Shown: piece by piece, positions 53,046-62,078 of the stretch
Layout of the letters: every line of letters begins with the position of its first letter
How positions within the stretch are numbered: position 1 is the stretch's first letter
NCBI RefSeq assembly: GCF_900156785.1
Contig: NZ_FTOP01000010.1
Location: 62,001-126,000 of the forward strand
DNA length: 64,000 nucleotides
Source: Belliella pelovolcani
GTDB lineage: Bacteria > Bacteroidota > Bacteroidia > Cytophagales > Cyclobacteriaceae
Direction: 5' to 3'
Made by a program: the position numbers and the translations under genes
Notes under the pieces: generated by a model
Told to the model about the DNA's origin: nothing
Seen by the model: only the letters and a program-made list of their open reading frames with translations
The model's database searches: none

Positions 53046-54727
53046 ACTCTTGTTAATTCGTCCATTAATGCTTTGCGCTGTGGATACTTTTTTCTAAACA
53101 ATTCAATTAACTCATTTACTCTCTCTTTTGCTCCAAGTTTTTTCATTCTACGTAAGTATCTGCAAGCATTTTGATAATGATTTCGACCGACAAATTTTTC
53201 AACATAATTTGTTAGTCTTTGGCTATACAATTCAATTAGTTCAGCGGAATAATCCTTAGCTAAATACTGTTCGTTTTCCTGAATGTTCTCTAAAGACAAA
53301 TTCTGTTTTAGCATCAAAAACAACCTGTCCCACCATTCCTCTTTTATATAAATTTTGCGTATTAGCTCTGTATAAGTCCATCTATTTTTGGGCGTAACTT
53401 CCTTGATTATTTCTTCTAAAAATGAATGCCATTTTTCAGGTTCAATAGTGTTTTTCAGTATCTGGTAATAATCTTGTGTTGCCCCAAAATTTTCAATCAG
53501 TCTGTAACGAGCATATTTAATAACATTGGGGGTGTCATTCTGAACTAATGCAATTTTCAACAGCCAATCATACCAATCTTTTGCTAATCCTGGTTTACTT
53601 TGTTCATCACAAGTAATCCCGTCTTTAGCTAATGCTATTGCTCTTTCAAAATTTTGGCTTTCAAAGGCTTTTTCGATTTCCTGCTTTCTGATTTTTGAAT
53701 TTGAAATGTGTTTGTTGATGAATTCCTCTACATCTTTTGGGTTTTTAAACTGTCTTAACAATTCCAATTTATATGATTGAGCGTATTCTCGTTCATATTC
53801 TCCAGTAACAGATTCCAAACAATTCAAAATAATATCGGCTTCTTTTTCATTGTCAATTAAATCGCCTGCAATATGGAGTATTCCTAAATGCCAATCCCAA
53901 CCTTCAAAAAGTCTTTGTTTAAAAGCTGAAATGCAGTATTCAAAAATCTCTTGTTTTAATGATGTTGAAATTTCCTCTTTTGATAGTTTTGAAAGTAACT
54001 CCATTGCCGATTCAACAAAATAACCTAAATCGCCATTGCTGTCGTCTCCATATTGGAAAGCTTTAGTCATTTCTTCCAATAAAGCAGTACTGATGAAAAA
54101 TACATTTTCAAAATTTTTCTTTTGCAAATATTGCTCGGCATTTTCTAAAAATGGCTCGGTAGATTTCACCACATATTTCATATCAGACCAACCAATCCAA
54201 CCGTCTCTCCCTGCTGCTGTTTGCAGTAAAGATTGGATTTGTTTTTGATAAAATTCTTTGGATTGATTTTGACTTAAATGCCCGAATGATGCCAAAAAAT
54301 AGTTTCTGAATTTCTTGTCCTTTTTGCAGTTTTCTTCTACAAAATCAATCAATTCATTGTGTGAAATGGTTTTTAGTAACTCTTTTACTTGTTGATTAAC
54401 AGACTTTGTTTTTTTCTTCCCTTTCGTACTATTGGGAGAGTATTGGTTTAACTCCAATTCGTCTTGTTGCAAATGGAAGATAACCGCAACTACGTGTTTA
54501 CAGACCGACCCCATATCATAAGGGCAATCACAATTGTGTTCTATTATTACGTTGTTTTTAACTTCCAATTGAACGGTGTAATCTTCTGTTCCTGAAACAA
54601 TGGCTTCATATTCTCCATTTGAAATTTCTGAAAAATCGGTTATTGCACCTCCTTTAAAGTAAGCCAAGCCTCTTTTAAGGATAGTTTCATCTATTAATTG
54701 CTCAAACTGGTTCAAGGGTATTTTCAT
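53042..54727 (-). CDS. SWIM zinc-finger protein
   Basis: 561-aa protein. The SWIM zinc finger CDCPYDMGSVCKHVVAV (CxC...CxH) lies near residue 65, after LKRGLAYFKGGAITDFSEI. The rest, about 480 residues, is helical and looks like TPR-type repeats (KDWYDWLLKIALVQNDTPNVIKYARYRLIENFG). Such proteins are found next to SNF2 helicases and may help them bind DNA or protein. It is the last gene of the operon, 2 bp after the methylase remnant, and its stop codon falls within the left flanking repeat. Confidence 0.85.
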   Translation of the reverse strand: MKIPLNQFEQLIDETILKRGLAYFKGGAITDFSEISNGEYEAIVSGTEDYTVQLEVKNNVIIEHNCDCPYDMGSVCKHVVAVIFHLQQDELELNQYSPNSTKGKKKTKSVNQQVKELLKTISHNELIDFVEENCKKDKKFRNYFLASFGHLSQNQSKEFYQKQIQSLLQTAAGRDGWIGWSDMKYVVKSTEPFLENAEQYLQKKNFENVFFISTALLEEMTKAFQYGDDSNGDLGYFVESAMELLSKLSKEEISTSLKQEIFEYCISAFKQRLFEGWDWHLGILHIAGDLIDNEKEADIILNCLESVTGEYEREYAQSYKLELLRQFKNPKDVEEFINKHISNSKIRKQEIEKAFESQNFERAIALAKDGITCDEQSKPGLAKDWYDWLLKIALVQNDTPNVIKYARYRLIENFGATQDYYQILKNTIEPEKWHSFLEEIIKEVTPKNRWTYTELIRKIYIKEEWWDRLFLMLKQNLSLENIQENEQYLAKDYSAELIELYSQRLTNYVEKFVGRNHYQNACRYLRRMKKLGAKERVNELIELFRKKYPQRKALMDELTRV

Positions 54728-54729
54728 CT

Positions 54730-55791
54730 CTAACTCGTTGCTGCATTAATTCTTGCAATGGTTTCACTTCGGCTGCTGGCCACCAAAATACGATTGCGGA
54801 TGGGGTTGTCTTTTTGTTGCAATTCGTAATACACTTTTTGGATGATGGCTTTTTTATCTTCTGCTTGGGTAATGTCCGGAAATGCTTTTTCTGTTACAAA
54901 TTGCAACACATCTATTTCCTTGGCTTTCATTTCTTCCTCAAAATAGAGTTCGTACACCATCATATTGACCAAATCTTCAAACAGTTGATACATAAAGCGG
55001 GGGTGACCACCCGTCCAGTCTTGGGTGTTGGCATCACACCCCATCCAGCCTTTTTTCTCCAAAAATTGGAGGAAAACAATACGACCCAAGAGTTTTTTTA
55101 CAAAATCACGAATGGGTTTTTCTTCCTTGTCTTTGGTATCTTTTTCAGTATCAATCAATTTCGTTCTGGACGGATTGCTTTCATCCGCCAAATGCTTGGC
55201 AAATTTCTCGTAGTGTGCTTTGTATGTTTTAAAGAAGTCTTTGTTCAGGGCTTCCACAGAAAACACTTCTTTCAGTTCCTTGATGTTTACTTCGCCTTTT
55301 TCTCGCTTGTCTGCCAACACCAACATTCGCTTGGCAGGTGTGGTACAGGCTTCATTGCTACCCAATAGGTAAGTATAGCGTTTGGGTTTGGTTTCGCCTT
55401 TGATGAGTTCACCCGTTTCCAAATCCAAACTCGCTTCTTTGGCAATGAAAGAAAAGCGGTAATCCACTTGGTTTTTGTTGTAGAAAAATGCTAACGCACC
55501 GTGAATGATGTTTTGGTCAATGTGTTTGGCAGCAATTTCTCGCAAGCCTTGTCGGTTGCGAACAATACTGATATTGTCGGCAACTTCCACGGTGAATAAG
55601 GCTAATTGCTTTCCGTCATCCAGTTTTACCGTACCGATTTGTTTTCCGTCTATGACTTTGTCCACTTCTTCAAATGGATTGTCAGGCGAACTGAAATAGT
55701 CAATCTTTTTAAAAAACAAAGGCAAAATCTCCCTCCAGATGTTGAAGTCGAATTTTTGCTGTAATCTATGTTTTAAGTCTTTTTCTTTCAT
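54730..55791 (-). CDS. Internally deleted type IIG restriction-methyltransferase
   Basis: 353-aa protein. The first about 280 residues resemble the N-terminal part of Eco57I-like combined restriction-methylases (FDFNIWREILPLFFKK, RNRQGLREIAAKHID, KKLLGRIVFLQFLEKKGWMG). At GGHPRFMYQLFEDLVNMMVYELYFEEEMK it jumps straight to the usual C-terminal tail. The SAM-binding motif and the NPPY catalytic motif, which should lie between, are both missing. The whole family is normally about 1000 residues. It is most simply an in-frame internal deletion of about 650 codons. It may still bind partners but cannot methylate DNA. Confidence 0.75.
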   Translation of the reverse strand: MKEKDLKHRLQQKFDFNIWREILPLFFKKIDYFSSPDNPFEEVDKVIDGKQIGTVKLDDGKQLALFTVEVADNISIVRNRQGLREIAAKHIDQNIIHGALAFFYNKNQVDYRFSFIAKEASLDLETGELIKGETKPKRYTYLLGSNEACTTPAKRMLVLADKREKGEVNIKELKEVFSVEALNKDFFKTYKAHYEKFAKHLADESNPSRTKLIDTEKDTKDKEEKPIRDFVKKLLGRIVFLQFLEKKGWMGCDANTQDWTGGHPRFMYQLFEDLVNMMVYELYFEEEMKAKEIDVLQFVTEKAFPDITQAEDKKAIIQKVYYELQQKDNPIRNRILVASSRSETIARINAATS

Positions 55792-55794
55792 TGT

Positions 55795-55935
55795 CTAAAA
55801 TTCTTTGAGCCCTTTACTATCCGTGCAATGAGCCCATATTGAGCCCTTTTGAAAAGTTGTAAATCGTTGATAAACAAGACTTACTTCCTGTTCAGCAAGC
55901 GTTATTGATTTTATTTGAGCCCTTAGTGATTCCAT
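55795..55935 (-). CDS. 46-codon small ORF in the helicase operon
   Basis: Not recognised. It fits the gap between the AlbA_2 gene and the methylase remnant exactly: both its start and the next gene's start are formed by the same string TTAGACAATG, in which the upstream stop codon TAG is followed by ACA and ATG. It also contains four copies of GGGCTCA(A/T) (TTGAGCCC or ATGAGCCC on the plus strand at 55805, 55828, 55839 and 55915). Peptide starts MESLRAQIKSITLAEQEVSL. It may be a real small gene or a repeat-rich spacer. Confidence 0.45.
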   Translation of the reverse strand: MESLRAQIKSITLAEQEVSLVYQRFTTFQKGSIWAHCTDSKGLKEF

Positions 55936-55938
55936 TGT

Positions 55939-57357
55939 CTAATCTTTTTTTCGTTTCATTTTTGGTTCATTTGGCCCAACTTTGGCCCCACTATTCTGCA
56001 TTTGGCCCCACTCTGGCCCCACTGTATTGTAACTTATACTTGAACCTGATGTACCTTCTTTAATCAAAATCTTATAAGTATTTACAAGTGAAGTCAGTTC
56101 TCTTGTAGCTGTTCGTTTTGAAACTTCGTTTAACTCTTGGTAATCACTGTTTGTGATTTTCCCTTTTTCTTTAGCAAAAAGTACTGCTTTGATTTGCCTT
56201 TCATTCAAACCTAAATCAATTAAATATTCTTCGTGGTAAATATTCTTCCTGAACTCAACAAGAAAATCAGAGCCTTCAAAGGAGTAGTTGGGTACAGGTA
56301 TGCCAGCTTCCAAACAATAATTTATCATTTTTTCAATGCCTCTACCCCAAGATTCGATGTAGCCACTTCTAAAAAGAGTATTGGCAATATCAGGATTGTA
56401 TGGTTTTGAAGCGTGTTTGTTTAAAAGATTGCTTACAGTCCAGTTATCGGGTAATTGTCCATCGTTCCAAATCATTATTCGGTCTTTGAAAACTTTGATT
56501 TGGATAGGCGCACCACCCGAATAATCTTTGTGAGCCACTGCATTCAATAAAGCCTCTCTGATTGCTTCTCTTGGATATTCGTAAGTCTCTACCCTCGAAA
56601 TACCCTCATAGCTTATCAAGGCTTTGATGTATTTGGTAAAGAGCAAATCCATTGTTTTCTCAATCTGCTCAAACAAATTACCGTGTGCTTCATCTTGATA
56701 CATCAAATCCGCTTCGTTTTCAAAGTAGCCAATTTTGATGAACGCTCCCGTTACATACTTTTCAGGTTTGGGATGGAAAAGTAAAACAGCGGCTCTTTTG
56801 ATCATTTTTTCTTCTTCCAGATACAGTTGTAAACTTTCCAAAAGCTCTTGGTTGGTTCCGTCTAAATCTTCAGCTTCTAGTCGTTTGCTTTTAGTGGCTT
56901 TTTTCCGGAAAAAATCAAAAGTGTCGTTCTTTAAATCATCAGCAGTAACATAGGGAATAGGCACACCATCCCATTTTTTGCCTTGTCGTTGCAATAAAAA
57001 CTTTGCCAAAGCAGCACCTTTCAGTTCCTGCAAAGTACTTCCGCTTCTGTAATAATATTTACCTCTTAAGCTGATAGGGAAAGGGTAGGGCTCCACCACA
57101 ATTTCCAAAAAATCGTCTCCATTTTTAGTGTGCAAGTTCACATCTGCCATCAAACCCAAAAGATCCCTAACCTGATTGGGCAAGTCTTCCAAAAGTTTTT
57201 TGGCATTATCCAAATGTTTAGTGTTGCCCTTGTCATCAATACCGATAAACAAAATACCACCTTGAGCATTCGCAAAACCACAAATCCACTTAAAGTAGTC
57301 ATTGTGCCAAGACTCTTTCCATTCTATATTTTGATGTTCCTTGCTGTATTGACTCAT
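55939..57357 (-). CDS. AlbA_2/Schlafen-type ATP-binding protein
   Basis: 472-aa protein of the divergent AAA-4/AlbA_2 family (PF04326). The N-terminal domain shows NIEWKESWHNDYFKWICGFANAQGGILFIGIDDKG and the central NAVAHKDYSGGAPIQIKVF and GRGIEKMINYCLEAG, both typical of the HATPase_c_4-linked type. The end has a winged-helix part (NERQIKAVLFAKEKGKITNSDYQELNEVSKRTATREL). Family members are transcription regulators or parts of anti-phage islands. It starts 4 bp inside the helicase stop codon (ATGA). Confidence 0.88.
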   Translation of the reverse strand: MSQYSKEHQNIEWKESWHNDYFKWICGFANAQGGILFIGIDDKGNTKHLDNAKKLLEDLPNQVRDLLGLMADVNLHTKNGDDFLEIVVEPYPFPISLRGKYYYRSGSTLQELKGAALAKFLLQRQGKKWDGVPIPYVTADDLKNDTFDFFRKKATKSKRLEAEDLDGTNQELLESLQLYLEEEKMIKRAAVLLFHPKPEKYVTGAFIKIGYFENEADLMYQDEAHGNLFEQIEKTMDLLFTKYIKALISYEGISRVETYEYPREAIREALLNAVAHKDYSGGAPIQIKVFKDRIMIWNDGQLPDNWTVSNLLNKHASKPYNPDIANTLFRSGYIESWGRGIEKMINYCLEAGIPVPNYSFEGSDFLVEFRKNIYHEEYLIDLGLNERQIKAVLFAKEKGKITNSDYQELNEVSKRTATRELTSLVNTYKILIKEGTSGSSISYNTVGPEWGQMQNSGAKVGPNEPKMKRKKD

Positions 57358-60300
57358 TCGCTAAAACTTTCAGTGATAATAATTTCAGGATTCAAGGTCT
57401 TAACCCTTACAATTTTCTTCTCGAATTCCTGTTCGGTTTCTTCATTCATCAAAGGATAGCCTTTTAAAATCTCAATGACTTTTTCCAAAATGATTGCAGG
57501 CTTCAAGGGGGATTTTTTCAACGTGCGTTGAAACTTGTTGATGTCTCTTTGCAAGTTTTGAAAACGACCTTGACGCAAAGCTTCTTTAGCTTTAATGATT
57601 AAGGCTCTTTCTTCTTCATTCACCAAAGGAAGATTCAGCATAGCGTCTAAATAAGCATTTGCTTTTTTCTCATTAGGACCTTGTGTGGTATCTATTTTTT
57701 TGTCCTTTGCTTTTTCTTTTTCCAACAAATCAGAAAACAAGAAAATACCTGCCTGAACTTGTTCGTGGTGTTTTGAATGTAGTGTAATGGCTTTTTCCAA
57801 TACTTCTGCTTCAAATATTTTTACTGTTTCCAAAAAGGTAAGTTCCTCTGTTTCCTCATTGTCTTTTACCAAAATGAATGCATCTCGCTTGCTGTCTTTG
57901 ATGTAGCAAATGGTACTTTGGTTAAAGTCTTTGTTTTTTCTACCAACCCTTGCACGGAAAGGCATATTTTTGATTTGCTTGAACACACTAGGCGTCTTTT
58001 CCTTAATATCTCGAATCATCATCAAGTAGGCTAGTTTTTCGTCCTTTTCTTCTTCCAATTCCTTGTCGAAAAGTCCGAAAGTCTCGGTTTCTTCATCAGG
58101 TGAGTAAATCTGACTGTCTTCCCCTAGTGCTGCGTGAAAGGATTGCAATTTCATAATTGCTTTTTTCTCCAATTCAATGTCATTGTTAACTTTTGCAGTT
58201 GGGTAGAAATTATAAACGTGAACTTCATCAGCCGTTGAACCTATTCTGTTCACACGTCCAATTCTTTGCATCAAGCGGGTAGAGTTCCAAGGCGTGTCAT
58301 AATTTACAATCACATTAGAACGGTGCAAGTTGATACCTTCTGCCAATACTTCTGTTGTAAGTATGATGCTGTAATTATTTTCTTGGTCCGCTTTGGGTAA
58401 GTTGGCATCAAAGTTTTTGCGAACTGTTGGCATTCTGTCTTTTCTGGATTTACTATCCACTGATAAAATGCTTGATGAAATGTGTTTAGGCAGTTCCTTC
58501 TCCAAATATTCGGTTGTTTCTTTGCTCTCAGAGAATACTACTAATTTGGATTCAGGATTAATGGATTTACTTAAAAGGGTGTTTTTCAGGTATTTGATAA
58601 ATACGTCTAATTTTGGGTCTTCTTTTACTTTTTCCCATTCATCAGATAATTCTTTAAGCAATTTTAAATCGTGCTGTAGTCCAGGTAAGAAGTCAAAATC
58701 ATCTGGTTCGCAGATGTCAATGGTTGGGTCTTCAATAGACTTTTCCAAAACTAAATCCATTAATTCTTCCTCCTTGCCTTCGTTTATCATATCAGAAACT
58801 GGCAAATTTGGAGCTATGAAAATTCGACCATTTTCAAACATTGTTACCATAGCTTCAGTAGCTTTCATAAAACGGAAAAGCGACTGTTTGAAAGCATAGA
58901 AACTACTGTCAATTCTTTTTACCAAAAGCGTTTTCATAATCTTAGCTAATTGAGCCGAAATCATATCCGCTTGTTTGTATTTGTTCTTTTTGTGTGGTTT
59001 CAAAAAACCGATGGCACGGTAACGATTGTATTTTAAGCCTTGTGTTTCGTGACTTAAAACGTGAATGGTTTTATCATACAAATCTTCTAAGTGTGGTTCC
59101 AACACATATAAAATTTTCTTAGGCTGCTTTACGATTGGAAATTTGATTCCTTGCTTTTCCAAGTCTTGTGAGTACAAGTCGTGCGCCATCAAGTCAGTTC
59201 TCGTTCTACGAACAATAAGCGGTTCAATTACCTTTGTTCTTATCTTTTCATAAATTTTCTTGACACCTGCTTGGACTTTGGCAATATCTGGTTCGTCTTT
59301 CAGTTTCTTGTAAGCATCAATCTGTTGTCTGAAAAAGTGCTGTAAGTTTCCCGTTTCAAGTGTTGATTCTTTGCTATCTTGAAAAAGATAAACTTGGTTA
59401 GCAATGTCTTCTGGTCTGTTGTTCAAAGGTGTAGCAGAAACTAGAATTACACGCTTAGGAACGGTTTTGCCGTCAGGCAAAACTCGTCTTGTCGGTGTTT
59501 TACAAATCTTCTGCAATTCATTGTACATTCCAGCTGTATCGGAACGGAATTTATGGGCTTCATCAACAATGATTAAATCAAAAATGGTCGCATCATTGAT
59601 TTTGTGTAAACTTCCATTTGTTAGGATTTTAACATTATCCAGATTAAACTTTTCAATGGTTTCAATCCAATTGTCCTTTAAGGCTGGTGGTACAATGATT
59701 AGCGTTCTAGAACGATGTTCTGGAAACCCATTGGTGTAAAAATATTTTTTAGCAATTAGGGTTGATACAATGGTTTTCCCAAGTCCTACAACATCCGACA
59801 AGAAAAAGCCATTGTGCTTCATCATTTTGGAAAAGCCGTCATTTACGGCATCCACTTGATACGATAACCGTTTGAAGCCTTTTGGCAAGTCAGAAATAGA
59901 GTTGGGGTCAAACTCGATGCTTTTCCCGAAGTACTCAATCAAAAATTTTAAATAAACTTCATAAGGCGTATAGTTGTCGTTTAGATAGGTTTCCTTTTGA
60001 AGTTTCTCAATGCTGTCCATATCAACAGGAACAGCTTCTTCCCAAAGTTTATCGAACGTTTGTGTAGCAAAGTCAATGTCTGAATTGTCCCTTAGCTCAA
60101 CATTAAATTCGAAATTTTTTGAAAGACCCGCATCTGTAAGGTTACTAGAACCAGTAATTACAGAGCCATAACCGTGGTCGTGCTTTTCTTTCTCTCGAAA
60201 AATATAAATCTTAGCGTGTATATTTTGCTTGGGGTGAATCTTGATTTTTACTTTACCTATGGTGATGTCCTTTATCAATTGGATCATCCCACCTTCTACA

Positions 60301-60611
60301 GTTTTATCGTATTCTGCTTCTTGTATATTCTTTTTAACTTCTTGAAAAAATTCCTCTTGTGCCTTTTCAGCATCACCATCAAACAAAACTCCTTGTTGGT
60401 TGGCTTGATAAACCAAAGAGTCAATGTTGATACCTACAAGAATTCTTATTTCTTGAGCACTTTCAACAAATTCACGGATTTGGAAATATCCTGATGCTCG
60501 AAAGTAACCAACCAAGGCATCTAGGAAATGAATATTTTTATGTTTGAAAATACCTTCTATTTTTTTTAGAAGCGTATTTTGCTCTTCGTTTGTGAAAAAT
60601 TTTGTACTCAT
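57354..60611 (-). CDS. SNF2-type helicase with N-terminal phospholipase D-like nuclease domain
   Basis: 1085-aa protein. Residues about 50-190 form a PLD-like domain, with HAKIYIFREKEKHDHGYGS and VITGSSNLTDAGLSKNFEFN carrying the HxK and GSSN motif. The helicase core follows: Walker A FLSDVVGLGKTIVSTLIAKK, DEAH box LIIVDEAHKFRSD, motif III ILVSATPLNN, and motifs V-VI TTEVLAEGINLHRSNVIVNYDTPWNSTRLMQRIGRVNRIGS. All motifs are intact. Enzymes of this build are the motor of several anti-phage and restriction islands. It is coupled at both ends by ATGA overlaps to the XRE and AlbA_2 genes. Confidence 0.92.
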   Translation of the reverse strand: MSTKFFTNEEQNTLLKKIEGIFKHKNIHFLDALVGYFRASGYFQIREFVESAQEIRILVGINIDSLVYQANQQGVLFDGDAEKAQEEFFQEVKKNIQEAEYDKTVEGGMIQLIKDITIGKVKIKIHPKQNIHAKIYIFREKEKHDHGYGSVITGSSNLTDAGLSKNFEFNVELRDNSDIDFATQTFDKLWEEAVPVDMDSIEKLQKETYLNDNYTPYEVYLKFLIEYFGKSIEFDPNSISDLPKGFKRLSYQVDAVNDGFSKMMKHNGFFLSDVVGLGKTIVSTLIAKKYFYTNGFPEHRSRTLIIVPPALKDNWIETIEKFNLDNVKILTNGSLHKINDATIFDLIIVDEAHKFRSDTAGMYNELQKICKTPTRRVLPDGKTVPKRVILVSATPLNNRPEDIANQVYLFQDSKESTLETGNLQHFFRQQIDAYKKLKDEPDIAKVQAGVKKIYEKIRTKVIEPLIVRRTRTDLMAHDLYSQDLEKQGIKFPIVKQPKKILYVLEPHLEDLYDKTIHVLSHETQGLKYNRYRAIGFLKPHKKNKYKQADMISAQLAKIMKTLLVKRIDSSFYAFKQSLFRFMKATEAMVTMFENGRIFIAPNLPVSDMINEGKEEELMDLVLEKSIEDPTIDICEPDDFDFLPGLQHDLKLLKELSDEWEKVKEDPKLDVFIKYLKNTLLSKSINPESKLVVFSESKETTEYLEKELPKHISSSILSVDSKSRKDRMPTVRKNFDANLPKADQENNYSIILTTEVLAEGINLHRSNVIVNYDTPWNSTRLMQRIGRVNRIGSTADEVHVYNFYPTAKVNNDIELEKKAIMKLQSFHAALGEDSQIYSPDEETETFGLFDKELEEEKDEKLAYLMMIRDIKEKTPSVFKQIKNMPFRARVGRKNKDFNQSTICYIKDSKRDAFILVKDNEETEELTFLETVKIFEAEVLEKAITLHSKHHEQVQAGIFLFSDLLEKEKAKDKKIDTTQGPNEKKANAYLDAMLNLPLVNEEERALIIKAKEALRQGRFQNLQRDINKFQRTLKKSPLKPAIILEKVIEILKGYPLMNEETEQEFEKKIVRVKTLNPEIIITESFSE

Positions 60612-60886
60612 AATTTCTTCAAAACGTTTTTAAGTCCATCAGCCAAAAATTCCAAGTCACCGAGTTCACTTAAAACTGTCGATTGAATAAATTCTATTTG
60701 TATTTCTTTGTCTTGAACTTCTAGTGTCTTTGCCAAGGTTGGGAGCATTTCTTTCGTTGCCACTCTTTCGCTTCTCTCAATCTTGCTCAAAATAGAAGTG
60801 TCTATGTCAAGTTCGGCTGCAACCTTTCTAAGAGGAAGTCCCAGTTGTTCTCGTCTGTTTCGTAAATATTCTCCAAAAGAATTCAT
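60608..60886 (-). CDS. XRE-family transcriptional regulator
   Basis: 92-aa helix-turn-helix protein (SFGEYLRNRREQLGLPLRKVAAELDIDTSILSKIERSERVA). The first gene of the leftward operon, overlapping the helicase start by 4 bp. It probably represses its own promoter and so the whole defence-like operon. A C-terminal helical tail (TVLSELGDLEFLADGL) could bind a partner. Confidence 0.92.
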   Translation of the reverse strand: MNSFGEYLRNRREQLGLPLRKVAAELDIDTSILSKIERSERVATKEMLPTLAKTLEVQDKEIQIEFIQSTVLSELGDLEFLADGLKNVLKKL

Positions 60887-61025
60887 CTTGTCATATTTGT
60901 TTGGACATATTCGTCAAAAGTACAGTTTATTATTTAATTCTATCGTCCGAGCGTTGGCAAAAAACCAGCTCTTTTGGTTTATTGTGGGCTTTGCGTGTGG
61001 GCAAAAACCAAATCCCAAATAATCA
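60887..61025. other. Upstream region of the helicase operon
   Basis: The operon promoter must lie here. Imperfect inverted segments (CCAGCTCTTTTGGTTT...AAAAACCAAATCCC) resemble those left of the operon. No ORF is credible. Confidence 0.45.
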
Positions 61026-61066
61026 GGACAAGTTGTGCTGGAATGCGCGTTGGTTCATTTTGCATG
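61026..61066 (+). repeat. Right flanking repeat of the helicase operon
   Basis: GGACAAGTTGTG followed by GCGCGTTGGTTCATTTTGC, matching the left copy at 53007 in order and orientation. The two copies bracket the operon. Confidence 0.55.
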
Positions 61067-61324
61067 TGTCCTACGTTTTGCTTTCTTTTAGAGAGGAAAG
61101 CATTCTTATTTCGGACACTTTCCACAATATAGTGGAAATAACATTTTTCCCACCTCCAAAACTACCCCTTTCTTTACACTTAAAATATACCACCAACAGG
61201 GTATTTTTGGGCAGGACTGATTTGGGTAAGATAGGCTTGCTGATAGTTTTCTAACTTAAATATGGGATCATTTTTGGGTTTAGCATATCTTTGAGCTGTA
61301 TATTTTCACTATTGACTCAATCCA
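61067..61324. other. Structured spacer before the 5'-nucleotidase genes
   Basis: Nested inverted repeats (GTGTCC...GGACAC around GCTTTC/GAAAGC, 61068-61111, and TTTCCAC/GTGGAAA at about 61112-61132) form strong hairpins. No ORF is credible. The island probably ends in this stretch. Confidence 0.5.
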
Positions 61325-62077
61325 ATGCGCAATATCCTTCAGAAAATCATCAGCAGCTCCTTTTCACTGGCTTTAGTATTTTTTGTCGCTTGTAGCCCTC
61401 AGCTGGGGCATCAATTTACCGGTGGCTTTATCGCCAATGACCTGGAAATCATGGCTGACCCAGCATTGACCGAGATGGTCAGCCCCTACAAGGCAAAGAT
61501 GGAAGCGGAAATGAGTACCATCATCGGTCAGTCCACAAAAGCACTCACAAGAAACCGTGGTGAGTCATTACTTGGGAATTTTGTGGCTGACCTACAGAGA
61601 GCGTATGCGGAGCAGGAGTTTGGAATCAGCATTGATATTTCCATCATCAACAATGGAGGCATGCGCAATGACCTCCCAGAAGGAAACATTACGCTGGGCA
61701 ATATCTACGAGCTATCACCTTTTGACAATTACTTGGTAATATTGGAACTGACTGCACATGATGTACAAAAGCTAGCGGAATTCATGGCTGCAAGGAAAAA
61801 CATGGCCGTCAGTGGCATGGAAATCATCGGCGAAGGCAACCAAGTCCAATCCTTCAAGGTCAATGGACAAGCATTGGACAGCAACAAAGTATATCTCCTA
61901 GCCATCAATGACTACCTCGCTAACGGAGGGGACAACATGGACTTTCTAACTGACTTACCCGTCATGGAAAATACAGACCTGCTTCTGAGAGACATGTTGA
62001 TACAGATGATCAAAGCGAAGACTGCTCGAGGGGAAAAACTTGACGCTCAAATCGAAGGAAGACAAAAATACAACTGA
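61325..62077 (+). CDS. 5'-nucleotidase C-terminal domain lipoprotein
   Basis: 250-aa lipoprotein (lipobox FFVAC) made only of the 5_nucleotid_C substrate-binding domain of UshA-type enzymes: NRGESLLGNFVADLQRAYAEQEFG, INNGGMRNDLPEGNITLGNIYELSPFDN and INDYLANGGDNMDFL. In most bacteria this is the second half of one protein. Here the catalytic metallophosphatase half is the next gene, 1 bp away. The two products probably assemble in the periplasm to hydrolyse nucleotides. Confidence 0.9.
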   Translation: MRNILQKIISSSFSLALVFFVACSPQLGHQFTGGFIANDLEIMADPALTEMVSPYKAKMEAEMSTIIGQSTKALTRNRGESLLGNFVADLQRAYAEQEFGISIDISIINNGGMRNDLPEGNITLGNIYELSPFDNYLVILELTAHDVQKLAEFMAARKNMAVSGMEIIGEGNQVQSFKVNGQALDSNKVYLLAINDYLANGGDNMDFLTDLPVMENTDLLLRDMLIQMIKAKTARGEKLDAQIEGRQKYN

Positions 62078-62078
62078 G

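Noticed and set aside
53007-61066. Canonical integron attC sites at the operon flanks
   Set aside because: The GTTGGCA-type ends do not fit GTTRRRY/RYYYAAC and no integrase is present in the window; only imperfect direct repeats can be claimed.
60901-61254. 117-codon rightward ORF upstream of the helicase operon
   Set aside because: It crosses the flanking repeat and the hairpins, shows no recognisable domain, and has no promoter.
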